DNA of 64,000 nt from Photobacterium kishitanii (GCF_003026355.1 NZ_PYON01000002.1:248001-312000); one strand, 5' to 3'; positions 9,166-19,690 are shown, counted from the stretch's first letter. Notes: generated by a model not told the origin, from the letters alone. Program-made: numbers and translations.

Positions 9166-10602
9166 ATGATAAAGAAAATCCCAATGATTATTGGTGGCGC
9201 AGAGAGGGATACTTCAGAACATGAATATCGTGAACTCACACTAAATAGCTATAAAGTTAGTATACCTATCATTAATCAAGATGATGTTGAGGCGATTAAA
9301 TCACAAAGTGTGGAAAATAATCTAAATATCAATCAGATAGTGAATTTCTTATACACTGTTGGTCAGAAATGGAAAAGTGAGAATTATTCTCGTCGACTAA
9401 CCTATATTCGTGATTTGGTAAGATTTCTCGGATATTCTCCTGAAATGGCAAAGCTAGAAGCTAACTGGATCTCAATGATCTTGAGCTCAAAAAGTGCCTT
9501 ATATGATATTGTTGAGACAGAGTTAGGTTCTCGTCATATTGTAGATGAATGGTTACCTCAGGGTGATTGTTATGTTAAGGCCATGCCAAAAGGAAAATCT
9601 GTTCATTTGCTAGCCGGTAATGTGCCTCTATCTGGTGTTACTTCTATTATTAGAGCAATTCTGACTAAAAATGAATGTATCATTAAAACATCATCAGCTG
9701 ATCCATTTACGGCAATAGCATTAGCTTCAAGTTTTATTGATACAGATGAACACCATCCAATTAGCCGTTCAATGTCGGTAATGTATTGGTCTCATAACGA
9801 AGATATTGCAATCCCACAACAAATTATGAATTGTGCTGATGTTGTTGTTAGTTGGGGTGGATATGATGCAATTAAATGGGCAACAGAACATACACCGGTA
9901 AACGTAGACATATTAAAATTTGGGCCGAAGAAAAGTATTGCGATTGTTGATAATCCTGTAGATATTACAGCTTCTGCTATTGGTGTGGCTCATGATATTT
10001 GTTTTTATGATCAGCAGGCCTGTTTTTCAACTCAAGATATCTATTATATAGGCGATAACATTGATGCGTTCTTTGATGAGCTTGTAGAACAATTAAATCT
10101 ATATATGGATATATTGCCAAAAGGCGATCAAACATTTGATGAAAAGGCATCATTTTCATTAATTGAAAAAGAGTGTCAATTTGCAAAATATAAAGTTGAG
10201 AAAGGCGATAATCAATCTTGGTTACTTGTTAAATCACCGCTAGGATCTTTTGGTAATCAACCATTAGCTCGATCTGCATATATTCACCACGTCTCCGATA
10301 TATCAGAAATAACGCCTTATATAGAAAATAGAATTACTCAAACTGTAACAGTTACTCCTTGGGAGTCATCATTTAAATATAGAGATGTTCTAGCCTCTCA
10401 TGGTGCTGAACGTATTGTTGAGTCAGGGATGAATAATATTTTCCGTGTTGGTGGTGCGCATGATGGTATGAGACCTCTTCAACGTTTAGTTAAATATATT
10501 TCACATGAAAGACCTTATACATATTCAACCAAAGATGTAGCAGTAAAAATCGAACAAACACGTTATCTAGAAGAAGATAAGTTTTTAGTCTTTGTACCAT
10601 AA
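9166..10602 (+). CDS. luxC: Acyl-CoA reductase LuxC (fatty acid reductase)
   Basis: 478 residues. NADPH-dependent reductase of the fatty acid reductase complex, reducing the acyl group passed from LuxE to the long-chain aldehyde used by luciferase. It has the aldehyde dehydrogenase-like fold. The acyl-accepting cysteine is Cys286 in [12 protein letters not shown], matching the catalytic position known for P. phosphoreum LuxC. The start is the ATG at 9166 ([11 protein letters not shown]), preceded by AAAGGAG; an earlier in-frame ATG at 9130 has no such site. It is the first gene of luxCDABFEG-ribEBHA and lies 12 bases before luxD. Confidence 0.97.
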   Translation: MIKKIPMIIGGAERDTSEHEYRELTLNSYKVSIPIINQDDVEAIKSQSVENNLNINQIVNFLYTVGQKWKSENYSRRLTYIRDLVRFLGYSPEMAKLEANWISMILSSKSALYDIVETELGSRHIVDEWLPQGDCYVKAMPKGKSVHLLAGNVPLSGVTSIIRAILTKNECIIKTSSADPFTAIALASSFIDTDEHHPISRSMSVMYWSHNEDIAIPQQIMNCADVVVSWGGYDAIKWATEHTPVNVDILKFGPKKSIAIVDNPVDITASAIGVAHDICFYDQQACFSTQDIYYIGDNIDAFFDELVEQLNLYMDILPKGDQTFDEKASFSLIEKECQFAKYKVEKGDNQSWLLVKSPLGSFGNQPLARSAYIHHVSDISEITPYIENRITQTVTVTPWESSFKYRDVLASHGAERIVESGMNNIFRVGGAHDGMRPLQRLVKYISHERPYTYSTKDVAVKIEQTRYLEEDKFLVFVP

Positions 10603-10614
10603 AAGGGAATTAAT

Positions 10615-11535
10615 ATGAAAAGTGAAAACAATTCTGTACCAATTGATCATGTTATAAAAGTTGATAACGAACGTCATATACGTGTTTGGGAAACTGTCCC
10701 TAAAGATCAATGTGATAAAAGAAATAATACTATTATTATTGCTTCTGGTTTTGCTCGAAGAATGGATCATTTTGCAGGTTTAGCTGAATATTTATCAACT
10801 AATGGATTTCATGTTATTCGTTATGATTCACTTAATCATGTTGGATTAAGTAGCGGTGAAATTGATCAGTTCTCAATGTCAGTAGGTAAGGAAAGTTTAT
10901 TAACCGTTATTGATTGGTTGAAATCAGAGCATGGTATTGATCAGGTCGGTTTAATTGCATCGAGTCTTTCTGCTCGAATTGCTTATGATATTGTCGCTGA
11001 TGTTAATTTGTCTTTTTTAATTACCGCCGTTGGTGTGGTTAATTTGCGAAATACTCTAGAACAAGCACTTAAATATGATTATTTGCAGATGGAGATAGAC
11101 GAAATACCAGAAGATCTAGATTTCGATGGATATAATTTAGGTTCGAAAGTATTTGTTACAGATTGTTTTGAAAATAATTGGGATACATTAGATTCAACTA
11201 TAAATAAAACAAAAAATTTAAATTTCCCATTTATAGCTTTTGTCGCCAATGGTGATAGTTGGGTACAACAGCATGAAGTCGAAGAATTAATTAGTAATAT
11301 CAATTCAGATAAAACCAAAATTTACTCTTTAATAGGTTCATCACATGATTTAGGTGAAAACCTAATTGTGTTAAGAAATTTCTATCAATCAATTACTAAA
11401 GCAGCAATTGCATTAGATAGTAATTTAGTAGGATTGGTGAGTGAGATTATTGAACCACAATTTGAAGCTCTCACTATTGCTACAGTAAATGAACGTCGTT
11501 TGAAAAATAAAATACAAAGTAAGTCATTAGCTTAA
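10615..11535 (+). CDS. luxD: Acyl-transferase LuxD (myristoyl-ACP thioesterase)
   Basis: 306 residues, alpha/beta hydrolase that releases tetradecanoic acid from acyl-ACP and feeds it to LuxE and LuxC. The nucleophile serine is in LIASSLSAR (about Ser117). The probable triad partners are the Asp in FVANGDSW (about 213) and the His in GSSHDLGENL (about 243). The start ATG follows AAGGGAAT, and luxC ends 12 bases upstream, so the two are co-transcribed. Length and motifs match the family. Confidence 0.96.
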   Translation: MKSENNSVPIDHVIKVDNERHIRVWETVPKDQCDKRNNTIIIASGFARRMDHFAGLAEYLSTNGFHVIRYDSLNHVGLSSGEIDQFSMSVGKESLLTVIDWLKSEHGIDQVGLIASSLSARIAYDIVADVNLSFLITAVGVVNLRNTLEQALKYDYLQMEIDEIPEDLDFDGYNLGSKVFVTDCFENNWDTLDSTINKTKNLNFPFIAFVANGDSWVQQHEVEELISNINSDKTKIYSLIGSSHDLGENLIVLRNFYQSITKAAIALDSNLVGLVSEIIEPQFEALTIATVNERRLKNKIQSKSLA

Positions 11536-11572
11536 TTACAACTGATACATAAACCAACAAAAGGAATATATT

Positions 11573-12646
11573 ATGAAGTTTGGAAATATTTGTTTCTCAT
11601 ATCAGCCCCCAGGTGAGTCACATAAAGAAGTCATGGATCGCTTTGTTCGTTTAGGCGTTGCATCAGAAGAACTAAATTTTGATACTTACTGGACTCTAGA
11701 GCATCATTTTACTGAATTTGGACTAACAGGTAACTTGTTTGTTGCTTGTGCTAACTTACTTGGTCGAACCACCAAACTTAATGTTGGTACTATGGGTATT
11801 GTTCTTCCAACAGCTCACCCTGCACGTCAGATGGAAGATTTATTACTTTTAGATCAAATGTCAAAAGGTCGTTTTAATTTTGGTGTTGTGCGTGGCTTAT
11901 ACCACAAAGATTTCCGCGTTTTTGGTGTAACGATGGAAGATTCTCGTGCTATCACTGAAGACTTTCATACCATGATTATGGATGGTACAAAAACGGGTAC
12001 ACTTCATACTGATGGTAAAAATATCGAGTTCCCAGATGTAAACGTTTACCCTGAGGCGTATTTAGAGAAAATTCCAACATGCATGACTGCTGAATCAGCA
12101 GTAACAACGACTTGGCTTGCTGAGCGTGGCTTACCGATGGTTCTTAGTTGGATTATTACAACGAGTGAAAAGAAAGCTCAAATGGAACTCTATAATGCTG
12201 TTGCTCGAGATAGCGGTTACAGTGAAGAGTACATTAAAAACGTTGACCACAGTATGACCCTCATCTGTTCTGTAGATGAAGATCCAAAAAAAGCTGAAGA
12301 TGTGTGCCGTGAGTTTTTAGGTAATTGGTATGATTCATACGTAAATGCAACCAATATCTTTAGTGAAAGTAACCAAACTCGTGGTTATGATTATCATAAA
12401 GGTCAATGGAAAGATTTTGTTCTTCAAGGGCATACCAATACTAAACGTCGTGTTGATTATAGCCACGATCTAAACCCTGTAGGTACACCTGAAAAATGTA
12501 TTGAAATTATTCAGCGTGATATTGATGCAACAGGTATTACTAATATTACCCTTGGTTTCGAAGCAAATGGTTCAGAGGAAGAAATCATTGCCTCTATGAA
12601 ACGCTTCATGACGCAAGTTGCGCCATTCTTAAAAGATCCAAAATAA
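11573..12646 (+). CDS. luxA: Bacterial luciferase alpha subunit
   Basis: 357 residues, catalytic subunit of the luciferase heterodimer. It oxidises reduced FMN and long-chain aldehyde with O2 and emits light. It is a TIM-barrel flavin monooxygenase. The catalytic His44 sits in [10 protein letters not shown]. The position equivalent to the reactive Cys106 of Vibrio harveyi is a valine here ([10 protein letters not shown]), a difference compatible with activity. The phosphate-binding and mobile loop regions are intact (about 260-290). AAGGAATA precedes the ATG. It lies between luxD and luxB with short gaps. Confidence 0.97.
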   Translation: MKFGNICFSYQPPGESHKEVMDRFVRLGVASEELNFDTYWTLEHHFTEFGLTGNLFVACANLLGRTTKLNVGTMGIVLPTAHPARQMEDLLLLDQMSKGRFNFGVVRGLYHKDFRVFGVTMEDSRAITEDFHTMIMDGTKTGTLHTDGKNIEFPDVNVYPEAYLEKIPTCMTAESAVTTTWLAERGLPMVLSWIITTSEKKAQMELYNAVARDSGYSEEYIKNVDHSMTLICSVDEDPKKAEDVCREFLGNWYDSYVNATNIFSESNQTRGYDYHKGQWKDFVLQGHTNTKRRVDYSHDLNPVGTPEKCIEIIQRDIDATGITNITLGFEANGSEEEIIASMKRFMTQVAPFLKDPK

Positions 12647-12692
12647 ATAAATCACTCAGATTAACTTTAATAAATAATATAAGGAATATAAC

Positions 12693-13679
12693 ATGAATTT
12701 TGGATTATTCTTCCTCAACTTTCAGCCTGAAAATACATCGTCAGAAACAGTTTTAGATAATATGATCAATACTGTCTCTTTAGTTGATAAAGATTATAAA
12801 AACTTTACAACTGCTTTAGTCAACGAGCACCATTTTTCTAAAAATGGTATTGTCGGTGCCCCGATGACAGCTGCGAGCTTCCTATTAGGATTGACTGAAC
12901 GTTTACATATTGGTTCTTTAAATCAAGTAATTACAACGCATCACCCGGTTCGTATTGCAGAAGAAGCAAGTTTGCTTGATCAAATGTCAGATAGTCGCTT
13001 TATTCTAGGTCTAAGTGATTGTGTTAATGATTTTGAGATGGATTTCTTTAAACGTCAACGTGACTCACAGCAGCTACAATTTGAAGCTTGCTATGACATT
13101 ATTAATGAAGCTATCACAACTAATTACTGCCAAGCTAATAATGATTTTTATAACTTCCCTCGTATATCAATTAATCCTCATTGCTTAAGCAAAGAGAATA
13201 TGAAGCAATATATTTTGGCTTCTAGTGTGGGTGTTGTTGAGTGGGCAGCTAAAAAAGCGCTTCCACTAACATATCGTTGGAGCGATAGCCTTGAAGATAA
13301 AGAGATTCTTTATAAGCGTTATTTAGACGTTGCAGCAAAGCATAATATTGACGTTTCTAATGTCGAGCATCAGTTCCCACTGCTTGTAAATCTAAATCAT
13401 GATCGTGATGTTGCTCATCAAGAAGCAACTGCTTATTTAGCAAGTTATATTGCTGAAGTATACCCACATCTAAATCAGCAACAAAAAATTGCTGAACTTA
13501 TTAGCCAACATGCGATTGGTACTGATAATGATTACTATGAATCAACATTAAATGCGTTAGAGCGTACAGGTTCAAAAAATGTATTACTTTCTTTTGAATC
13601 AATGAAGAATCATGATGATGTTGTAAAAGTGATTAATATGGTTAATGAGAAGATTCAAAAGAATTTACCAAGCTCGTAA
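12693..13679 (+). CDS. luxB: Bacterial luciferase beta subunit
   Basis: 328 residues, non-catalytic partner that stabilises LuxA and is required for high quantum yield. The TIM barrel is shared with LuxA, but the mobile loop is shorter, as usual for the beta subunit. The N-terminus [13 protein letters not shown] aligns with that of luxF downstream, reflecting the luxB-to-luxF duplication. AAGGAATA precedes the ATG. luxF starts 22 bases after its stop. Confidence 0.97.
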   Translation: MNFGLFFLNFQPENTSSETVLDNMINTVSLVDKDYKNFTTALVNEHHFSKNGIVGAPMTAASFLLGLTERLHIGSLNQVITTHHPVRIAEEASLLDQMSDSRFILGLSDCVNDFEMDFFKRQRDSQQLQFEACYDIINEAITTNYCQANNDFYNFPRISINPHCLSKENMKQYILASSVGVVEWAAKKALPLTYRWSDSLEDKEILYKRYLDVAAKHNIDVSNVEHQFPLLVNLNHDRDVAHQEATAYLASYIAEVYPHLNQQQKIAELISQHAIGTDNDYYESTLNALERTGSKNVLLSFESMKNHDDVVKVINMVNEKIQKNLPSS

Positions 13680-13701
13680 GCATAAAGGAAGCGGTGTTAT
13701 T

Positions 13702-14397
13702 ATGAATAAATGGAATTACGGAGTTTTCTTCGTTAACTTTTATAATAAAGGCCAACAAGAGCCATCTGAAACGATGAATAATGCGTTAGAAACATTACGT
13801 ATTATTGATGAAGATACATCTATTTATGATGTAATTAATATTGATGATCACTATCTTGTAAAGAAAGACAGTGAAGATAAAAAGCTAGCGCCTTTTATTG
13901 CACTAGGGTCAAAACTATATGTGCTTGCTACCAGTGAAAACACAGTTGATAGTGCAGCGAAATATGCATTACCGCTAGTTTTCAAATGGGATGATACAAA
14001 TGAGGAACGACTTAAATTGTTGAGTTCTTATAATGCATCCGCAAGTAAATATAATAAGAATATAGATTTGGTTCGACACCAGCTTATGTTACATGTCAAT
14101 GTTAATGAGGCTGAAACTGTAGCAAAAGAAGAACTAAAATCATATTTTGAAAATTATGTAGCATGTACACAGCCTAGTAATTGTAATGGCTCGATTGATA
14201 GTATTATTCAGAGTAATGTGACTGGCAGTTATAAAGACTGTTTATCATATGTAGCGAATCTTGCTGGTAAATTTGATAATACTGTGGACTTCTTACTTTG
14301 TTTTGAGTCAATGCAAGATCAAAATAAGAAAAAATCAGTAATGATAGATCTTAATAATCAAGTTATTAAGTTCCGCCAAGATAATAATCTAATCTAA
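13702..14397 (+). CDS. luxF: Non-fluorescent flavoprotein LuxF
   Basis: 231 residues, a shortened homologue of LuxB found only in some Photobacterium. It binds myristylated FMN (6-(3'-(R)-myristyl)-FMN), a by-product of the light reaction that inhibits luciferase, and is thought to scavenge it. The start is the ATG at 13702 (MNKWNYGVFFVNF), with AAAGGAAG upstream; an upstream in-frame start overlapping luxB is not supported. The N-terminal strand aligns with LuxB, and a block of about 100 residues of the barrel is missing, as is normal for LuxF. Its presence, together with lumP, points to the P. phosphoreum/P. kishitanii/P. mandapamensis groups. Confidence 0.95.
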   Translation: MNKWNYGVFFVNFYNKGQQEPSETMNNALETLRIIDEDTSIYDVINIDDHYLVKKDSEDKKLAPFIALGSKLYVLATSENTVDSAAKYALPLVFKWDDTNEERLKLLSSYNASASKYNKNIDLVRHQLMLHVNVNEAETVAKEELKSYFENYVACTQPSNCNGSIDSIIQSNVTGSYKDCLSYVANLAGKFDNTVDFLLCFESMQDQNKKKSVMIDLNNQVIKFRQDNNLI

Positions 14398-14415
14398 TCT
14401 ACAATCATTGCCTCT

Positions 14416-14452
14416 TATAATGGCAGTGCTAAATTAAAGTTCTGCCATTATA
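14416..14452 (+). promoter_or_regulatory. Intercistronic hairpin between luxF and luxE
   Basis: Perfect 11-base arms TATAATGGCAG and CTGCCATTATA around a 15-base loop in the 83-base luxF-luxE gap. No T-tract follows, so it looks like an RNA stability or processing hairpin more than a full terminator. It could set luxE below the luciferase genes. Confidence 0.6.
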
Positions 14453-14480
14453 TTTAATTATATTTTAAATAGGATTAAAC

Positions 14481-15602
14481 ATGACTATTACATTAGATAT
14501 TTGCGAAAAAGATATTATTGTAAGTACAGAGATCGACGATATTATTTTTACATCTTCACCTCTTGATATTACTTACGATGAACAAGAAAGAATAAAGCAT
14601 AAATTAATATTAGAATCATTTCGTTATCACTATAATAATAATGAAGATTATAAGTATTTCTGTAATGCTCAGGGGGTGGACGAAAATATTTCATCACTTG
14701 ATGATATCCCTGTTTTTCCGACCTCAATGTTCAAGTATGCAAAAATATGTACAGCAGATGAATCTAACATTGAAAACTGGTTCACAAGTAGTGGTACGAG
14801 TGGTGTAAAAAGTCATATTGCTCGTGATCGTGTAAGTATTGAACGTTTACTTGGTTCTGTAAATTATGGAATGAAATATCTTGGTTCATTTCATGAAAAT
14901 CAGCTAGAACTGGTTAATATGGGCCCTGATCGTTTTAATGCTAAAAATGTTTGGTTTAAGTATGTAATGAGTCTTGTTGAGTTATTGTATCCAACTACAT
15001 TTACTGTAAATAACGATGAAATAGATTTTGAACTTACCATTAAAAGTTTAAAAGAAATCTATAATAAAGGAAAAGGTATTTGTTTAATCGGTCCTCCGTA
15101 TTTCATTTATTTGTTATGCCAGTACATGAAAGAGAATGATATTGAGTTTAATGCTGGTAATCGTATCTTTATTATTACTGGTGGTGGTTGGAAAACTAAG
15201 CAAAAACAAGCACTAAACCGTCAAGACTTTAATCAACTATTGATGGAAACCTTCCATTTAGCACATGAAAGTCAGATTCGAGATACATTTAATCAAGTTG
15301 AATTAAATACGTGTTTCTTTGAAGATAACCGTCAGCGTAAGCATGTTCCGCCATGGGTTTATGCACGTGCACTTGATCCTGTGACTCTAAAACCTGTTGA
15401 AGATGGTCAAGAAGGACTTATTAGTTATATGGATGCATCATCAACGAGTTACCCTACATTTATCGTTACTGATGATATCGGTATAATTCATACAATTAAA
15501 GCTCCAGATCCACACCAAGGTACTACGATTGATATTGTCCGCCGTTTGAATACGAGAGAGCAGAAAGGGTGTTCATTATCAATGTCATCAGGCTTGAAAT
15601 AG
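14481..15602 (+). CDS. luxE: Long-chain fatty acid-protein ligase LuxE
   Basis: 373 residues. It activates free fatty acid with ATP to acyl-AMP, then carries it as a thioester and hands it to LuxC. It has the adenylate-forming (acyl-CoA synthetase-like) fold, with the AMP-binding signature [17 protein letters not shown] near 100-115. The acylated cysteine near the C-terminus is Cys364 in [12 protein letters not shown], ten residues from the end. ATAGGATT precedes the ATG. The gap before it carries a strong hairpin. Confidence 0.96.
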   Translation: MTITLDICEKDIIVSTEIDDIIFTSSPLDITYDEQERIKHKLILESFRYHYNNNEDYKYFCNAQGVDENISSLDDIPVFPTSMFKYAKICTADESNIENWFTSSGTSGVKSHIARDRVSIERLLGSVNYGMKYLGSFHENQLELVNMGPDRFNAKNVWFKYVMSLVELLYPTTFTVNNDEIDFELTIKSLKEIYNKGKGICLIGPPYFIYLLCQYMKENDIEFNAGNRIFIITGGGWKTKQKQALNRQDFNQLLMETFHLAHESQIRDTFNQVELNTCFFEDNRQRKHVPPWVYARALDPVTLKPVEDGQEGLISYMDASSTSYPTFIVTDDIGIIHTIKAPDPHQGTTIDIVRRLNTREQKGCSLSMSSGLK

Positions 15603-15618
15603 CTCACAAGGAAGATTT

Positions 15619-16323
15619 ATGATTTTAAATTGTAAAATAATTAAAATTGAAGCTTCTGAATGTAATATTTTTAAAGTATTTATTAAGCCTGATAAGTGTC
15701 TCAATTTTAAAGCTGGGCAATATGTTTTAGCATATTTAGATGGTAAAAAATTACCTTTTTCAATTGCTAATTGTCCAACATGTAATGAACTTATAGAGTT
15801 ACATGTTGGGAGTTCGGTAAAAGAAACCGCAGTTAAATCTATTTCTCATTTTGTAGATGCTTTTGTGAATAGCTCTGAAATACAAATAGATGCACCTCAT
15901 GGTAATGCTTGGCTACGTGAAGATAGTAATTCGCCATTATTACTTATTGCTGGAGGTACTGGGTTATCATATATCAATAGTATTCTGAGTAATTGTGTAA
16001 ATAGGAATTTGCCTCGTTCTATTTATGTTTACTGGGGAGTTAATAATATTGATTTATTATATGCAGACACTCAATTAAAAGCTCTTTCTAGCGATTTTAA
16101 CAATGTTAAATACGTACCTGTTTTGGAAAATTTTGACAATAGTTGGTATGGAAAAAAAGGCAATGTTATTGATGCAATAATAGAGGATTTTTGTGATTTA
16201 TCAGATTTTGATATTTATGTTTGCGGCCCTCAAGGCATGACTCGTAGTGTTCGTGAAAAGTTAACATCACTGAAAAAAGCTGATGCTGATAAAATGTTTG
16301 CCGATGCTTTTGCATATATGTGA
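15619..16323 (+). CDS. luxG: NAD(P)H-flavin reductase LuxG
   Basis: 234 residues, supplies reduced FMN to luciferase. It is Fre-like: an FAD/FMN-binding barrel with KLPFSIAN (about 49-56) and a nucleotide-binding domain with IAGGTGLSYINSIL (about 111-124) and YVCGPQGM near 200. AAGGAAG precedes the ATG, 16 bases after luxE. In the canonical order LuxG is the last lux gene; here ribE follows after a structured 160-base gap. Confidence 0.95.
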   Translation: MILNCKIIKIEASECNIFKVFIKPDKCLNFKAGQYVLAYLDGKKLPFSIANCPTCNELIELHVGSSVKETAVKSISHFVDAFVNSSEIQIDAPHGNAWLREDSNSPLLLIAGGTGLSYINSILSNCVNRNLPRSIYVYWGVNNIDLLYADTQLKALSSDFNNVKYVPVLENFDNSWYGKKGNVIDAIIEDFCDLSDFDIYVCGPQGMTRSVREKLTSLKKADADKMFADAFAYM

Positions 16324-16352
16324 TACTAATTTAAATTAATTAAAATCTAACT

Positions 16353-16380
16353 GATACCTTAATATTTATCTAAAGGTATA
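16353..16380 (+). promoter_or_regulatory. First hairpin in the luxG-ribE gap
   Basis: Arms ATACCTT and AAGGTAT with a 12-base loop, 30 bases after luxG. It is the first of two hairpins that separate the lux genes from the rib genes. Confidence 0.4.
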
Positions 16381-16399
16381 TTGATGTAAATTAAATTAT

Positions 16400-16443
16400 T
16401 AACTCTATTTTTTGGTTTGTAATCTTACCAATAAATAGAGTTA
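16400..16443 (+). terminator. Large hairpin between luxG and ribE
   Basis: Outer arms TAACTCTATTT and AAATAGAGTTA are perfect, with an inner TTGGT/ACCAA stem, followed after a few bases by ATTTTTAATT. It resembles an attenuator or partial terminator, placed so that the rib genes may be read at a level different from lux. Confidence 0.55.
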
Positions 16444-16483
16444 TCATCAGATTTTTAATTAACTTTAAACTAAGAGGTTGAAT

Positions 16484-17140
16484 ATGTTTACCGGAATTAT
16501 TGAGGCTGTTGGTAATATATCGGCCATCACTTCAAAAGGATCTGATTTTGAAGTCTCAGTTAATTGTGACACGCTAGATCTAGCTGATGTGAAAATAGGT
16601 GATAGTATTGCTACAAACGGTATATGTTTAACGGTAGTTAAACTGACAGACAATAGTTATATAGCTGATCTATCTATAGAAACATTAAGTCGAACTGCTT
16701 TTAATTATTATAAAGTTGGCCAAGCAGTTAATTTAGAAAAAGCGATGTTACCGACAACTCGTTTTGGTGGTCATATTGTCTCTGGCCATGTTGATGCTGT
16801 CGCTGAGGTAATTGAATGTCGAACTTCTGGGCGTGCTATAGATATTTGGGTTAGAGTACCATCCCAGATAGAAAAGTATCTTTCGGAGAAAGGTTCCGTT
16901 ACGGTTGATGGCGTTAGTTTAACTGTAAATGCAGTTAGAGGTAACGAGTTTAAATTAACAATTGTTCCACACACAGTAGTTGAAACGACAATAGCTGACT
17001 TTAAAGTTGGAAATAAAATTAATATCGAAGTTGATATTCTTGCTCGTTATATTGAGAGGTTATTGTTAGTTGATAAACCAGAAGATAAGCAATCTAAAAT
17101 ATCAATGGATTTATTAGAAAGAAATGGTTTTCTCTTATAA
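16484..17140 (+). CDS. ribE: Riboflavin synthase alpha chain
   Basis: 218 residues. It makes riboflavin by dismutation of two 6,7-dimethyl-8-ribityllumazine molecules. Two tandem lumazine-binding domains: [10 protein letters not shown] and TNGICLTVV in the first, [11 protein letters not shown] and VDGVSLTVN in the second. The start is the ATG at 16484, seven bases after AAGAGG; a TTG two codons earlier is less likely. It is a paralogue of LumP, but both domains here are conserved, as expected for the enzyme. Photobacterium papers call this gene ribE (E. coli ribC). First gene of the rib part of the operon. Confidence 0.95.
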   Translation: MFTGIIEAVGNISAITSKGSDFEVSVNCDTLDLADVKIGDSIATNGICLTVVKLTDNSYIADLSIETLSRTAFNYYKVGQAVNLEKAMLPTTRFGGHIVSGHVDAVAEVIECRTSGRAIDIWVRVPSQIEKYLSEKGSVTVDGVSLTVNAVRGNEFKLTIVPHTVVETTIADFKVGNKINIEVDILARYIERLLLVDKPEDKQSKISMDLLERNGFLL

Positions 17141-17175
17141 GTTTCCCTTCAATAGAAGATAATAAAGGAATAATT

Positions 17176-18267
17176 ATGACTTTAAGTACAGCTCAAGAAA
17201 TCATTGAGGATATTCACCAAGGGAAAATGGTAATATTAATGGATGATGAAGATCGCGAAAATGAAGGCGATCTTATCATTGCATCAGATAAAGTAACGCC
17301 TGAAGCCATAAATTTTATGGCAACTTATGGTCGAGGTTTAATTTGTCTGACATTAAATAAAGAACGTTGCCAGCAATTAGAATTGCCTATGATGGTGAAG
17401 AGTAATACCGATAAATTTGCCACCCCGTTTACTATTTCTATTGAAGCTGCTTCTGGGGTTACAACTGGTATTTCAGTAAACGATAGAGCGCGGACTGTTC
17501 AAGCGGCTGTAGCGACAACAGCGACGGCGGAAGATATTGTTATGCCAGGACATATTTTTCCATTAATGGCTCAAGATGGTGGTGTATTAGCGCGTGCTGG
17601 TCATACTGAAGCTGGTTGTGATGTTGCACGTTTAGCAGGGTTAGAGCCGTCAAGTGTTATTGTTGAAATATTGAATGATGACGGTACGATGGCGAGACGT
17701 CCGCAGTTAGAAGTCTTTGCTAAAAAGCATGGTTTAAAGTTAGGCACTGTTGCTGACCTTATTGAATATCGAAATAAATATGAGACCATGATTGAACGTA
17801 TCTCTGAGTGTAAATTGAATACTGAGTTTGGTGAATTTGATATGATTACTTATCGAGATAAAATTAATCATCAAATTCATTATGCGCTACAGAAAGGTAA
17901 TATTGAGCCTAACTCACAAACTTTAGTTCGAGTACATTTACAAGATACATTCAAAGATATTCTGCAAACAGGATCAACTCGATGGACATTACCGGCAGCG
18001 ATGGAGCGTATTAGTTCTGAAAATGGCGTTCTGGTTATAGTTACTAAAGAAGAAGATCCAGAGATAGTTATCAGTAAAATTCAGAATCTAGCTTTGGAAA
18101 ATAAAGAAACACCTGTAGTCAATAGTCAATCACGTCAGGTTGGATTAGGTTCACAAATATTATCGGATCTTGGCATTAGAAAAATGCGTTTATTATCATC
18201 TAGTAGTCAGCTTTATCATTCATTATCCGGTTTTGGTCTTGAAATAGTTGAGTATGTGTGTGATTAA
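17176..18267 (+). CDS. ribB: 3,4-dihydroxy-2-butanone 4-phosphate synthase with degenerate cyclohydrolase-like C-terminus
   Basis: 363 residues. The N-terminal 205 residues form a DHBP synthase, converting ribulose 5-phosphate to the four-carbon precursor of lumazine. Signatures are [11 protein letters not shown] (about 20-30) and [14 protein letters not shown] (about 143-156). The C-terminal half resembles GTP cyclohydrolase II in outline but lacks the zinc-binding Cys block ([20 protein letters not shown] in ribA downstream; here [15 protein letters not shown]). It cannot be a working cyclohydrolase by this reading. Many Vibrionaceae RibB proteins have this tail. AAAGGAAT precedes the ATG. 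A separate intact ribA completes the pathway. Confidence 0.93.
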   Translation: MTLSTAQEIIEDIHQGKMVILMDDEDRENEGDLIIASDKVTPEAINFMATYGRGLICLTLNKERCQQLELPMMVKSNTDKFATPFTISIEAASGVTTGISVNDRARTVQAAVATTATAEDIVMPGHIFPLMAQDGGVLARAGHTEAGCDVARLAGLEPSSVIVEILNDDGTMARRPQLEVFAKKHGLKLGTVADLIEYRNKYETMIERISECKLNTEFGEFDMITYRDKINHQIHYALQKGNIEPNSQTLVRVHLQDTFKDILQTGSTRWTLPAAMERISSENGVLVIVTKEEDPEIVISKIQNLALENKETPVVNSQSRQVGLGSQILSDLGIRKMRLLSSSSQLYHSLSGFGLEIVEYVCD

Positions 18268-18304
18268 GATTTTATTTGATATAGAAAGAATTCATTAAAT
18301 ATAG

Positions 18305-18346
18305 ACGGTCACTCCCTATGCCTTATGCAGGAATAAGGCTAGCCGT
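18305..18346 (+). terminator. Hairpin between ribB and ribH
   Basis: Inner arms GCCTTAT and ATAAGGC with a 6-base loop, outer ACGG/CCGT, followed by TTATTTAT. It may attenuate transcription into ribH. Confidence 0.5.
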
Positions 18347-18387
18347 TATTTATACTAAAATTAATTATAAATATTATAGGAATAACC

Positions 18388-18858
18388 ATGAAGGTAATTG
18401 AAGGCGCCATCGTAGCACCAAATGCAAAAGTTGCCATTGTAATTGCACGTTTTAATAGTTTTATTAATGAAAGTTTATTATCTGGTGCGCTCGACGCATT
18501 GAAACGTCAAGGTCAAGTTAGTGATGATAATATTACAATCATTCGTTGTCCTGGAGCTTATGAGTTGCCTCTTGTTGCTCAGTTAACGGCCAAAAGTGAC
18601 CGTTACGATGCAATTATAGCCTTAGGTTCTGTCATTCGTGGCGGAACGCCGCATTTTGAATATGTAGCCAGTGAGTGTAACAAGGGTCTAGCACAAGTTG
18701 CGTTAGATTATAATATTCCAGTTGCTTTTGGGGTATTAACCGTTGATTCAATTGAACAAGCCATTGAACGTGCAGGTACTAAAGCTGGTAATAAAGGAGC
18801 AGAAGCTGCCTTAAGTGTACTTGAAATGGTTAATGTTTTGGCTCAAGTTGAATCTTGA
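18388..18858 (+). CDS. ribH: 6,7-dimethyl-8-ribityllumazine synthase
   Basis: 156 residues, the usual length for the family. It condenses DHBP with the ribitylaminouracil to give lumazine, which is both the riboflavin precursor and the LumP chromophore. Motifs: [16 protein letters not shown] (about 19-34), PGAYELPL (about 54-61) and the catalytic-loop [14 protein letters not shown] with the conserved His (about 89). ATAGGAAT precedes the ATG. A ribH inside a lux operon makes sense because LumP needs lumazine as well as FMN (inference). Confidence 0.96.
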   Translation: MKVIEGAIVAPNAKVAIVIARFNSFINESLLSGALDALKRQGQVSDDNITIIRCPGAYELPLVAQLTAKSDRYDAIIALGSVIRGGTPHFEYVASECNKGLAQVALDYNIPVAFGVLTVDSIEQAIERAGTKAGNKGAEAALSVLEMVNVLAQVES

Positions 18859-18936
18859 TAGAAAAGAAGTAGCAATATAATGAGAATATGATTTTACTAT
18901 CGTAATTATTATAAAACTGTTTACTAAAATTAAATT

Positions 18937-18960
18937 ACGAGTGTTTAATTACACTCGTTT
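18937..18960 (+). terminator. Hairpin between ribH and ribA
   Basis: Perfect arms ACGAGTGT and ACACTCGT around TTAATT, followed by TTATAAA, in the 232-base gap before ribA. It could separate or tune ribA expression. Confidence 0.5.
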
Positions 18961-19090
18961 ATAAAAATATTTACTTAACGATAATTAAATAATATATAAG
19001 TAATATTAGCTGATTAAGTTTGTTGTCATTGAGAAAGAAAAATGCTTCTTTATTTTACTTAGAAGTATTTAAGAAATATTTAGGAAAATT

Positions 19091-19690
19091 ATGGTCAATG
19101 TTAGGGAAAGAGTATCTTTAAAAGTGGGTATTAATAGTAATGCTCCTGCTGAGTTGCTTTCGTTTAATGGTCTTGAATCGGGTAAAGAACATATAGCACT
19201 CATTTTTAAAGATGCAGATAAAGCTTTGGTTCCTTTAGTTCGTATGCACTCTGAGTGTTTAACTGGCGATGTTTTTCATTCATCACGCTGTGATTGTGGA
19301 GAGCAGTTAGATGAAACCATGGAAAAAATGGCTGAGCTAGGTGGAATTATTTTGTATCTACGTCAGGAAGGCCGTGGGATTGGACTTTATAATAAGATCG
19401 ATGCTTATAAGCTACAGAGTCAAGGTATGGATACTTATGAAGCGAATAATTATTTAGGTTTTGATGATGATTTACGAGAGTTTTCTGAAGCCGCTCAAAT
19501 GCTTACAGCTCTTGGGATTAAGGATATACGCTTAGTAACGAATAATCCTAAGAAAATCTTAGATTTACAGCAAAATGGTATAAATATTGTTGAAGTTGTA
19601 GGCACTAAAGCTCATTTAAAAGAGGGTAATGAAGGATATTTAAAAGCGAAAGCTTCTCATGGCCATCATTGCTTTAATTTTGATAAATGA
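19091..19690 (+). CDS. ribA: GTP cyclohydrolase II
   Basis: 199 residues. First step of riboflavin synthesis, opening GTP to the diaminopyrimidine. The zinc-binding block [20 protein letters not shown] lies at about 56-75, followed by [18 protein letters not shown] and the NNPKKI motif near 151. Length and motifs match E. coli RibA. TTAGGAAA lies before the ATG. The 232-base gap before it may carry its own promoter. Last gene of the lux-rib block, followed by a strong terminator. Confidence 0.95.
   Translation: MVNVRERVSLKVGINSNAPAELLSFNGLESGKEHIALIFKDADKALVPLVRMHSECLTGDVFHSSRCDCGEQLDETMEKMAELGGIILYLRQEGRGIGLYNKIDAYKLQSQGMDTYEANNYLGFDDDLREFSEAAQMLTALGIKDIRLVTNNPKKILDLQQNGINIVEVVGTKAHLKEGNEGYLKAKASHGHHCFNFDK

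Noticed and set aside
10585-10770. Minus-strand frames inside luxC-luxD, luxA and other large genes
   Set aside because: They lie antisense within strongly conserved genes and have no supporting start signals; they are shadows.
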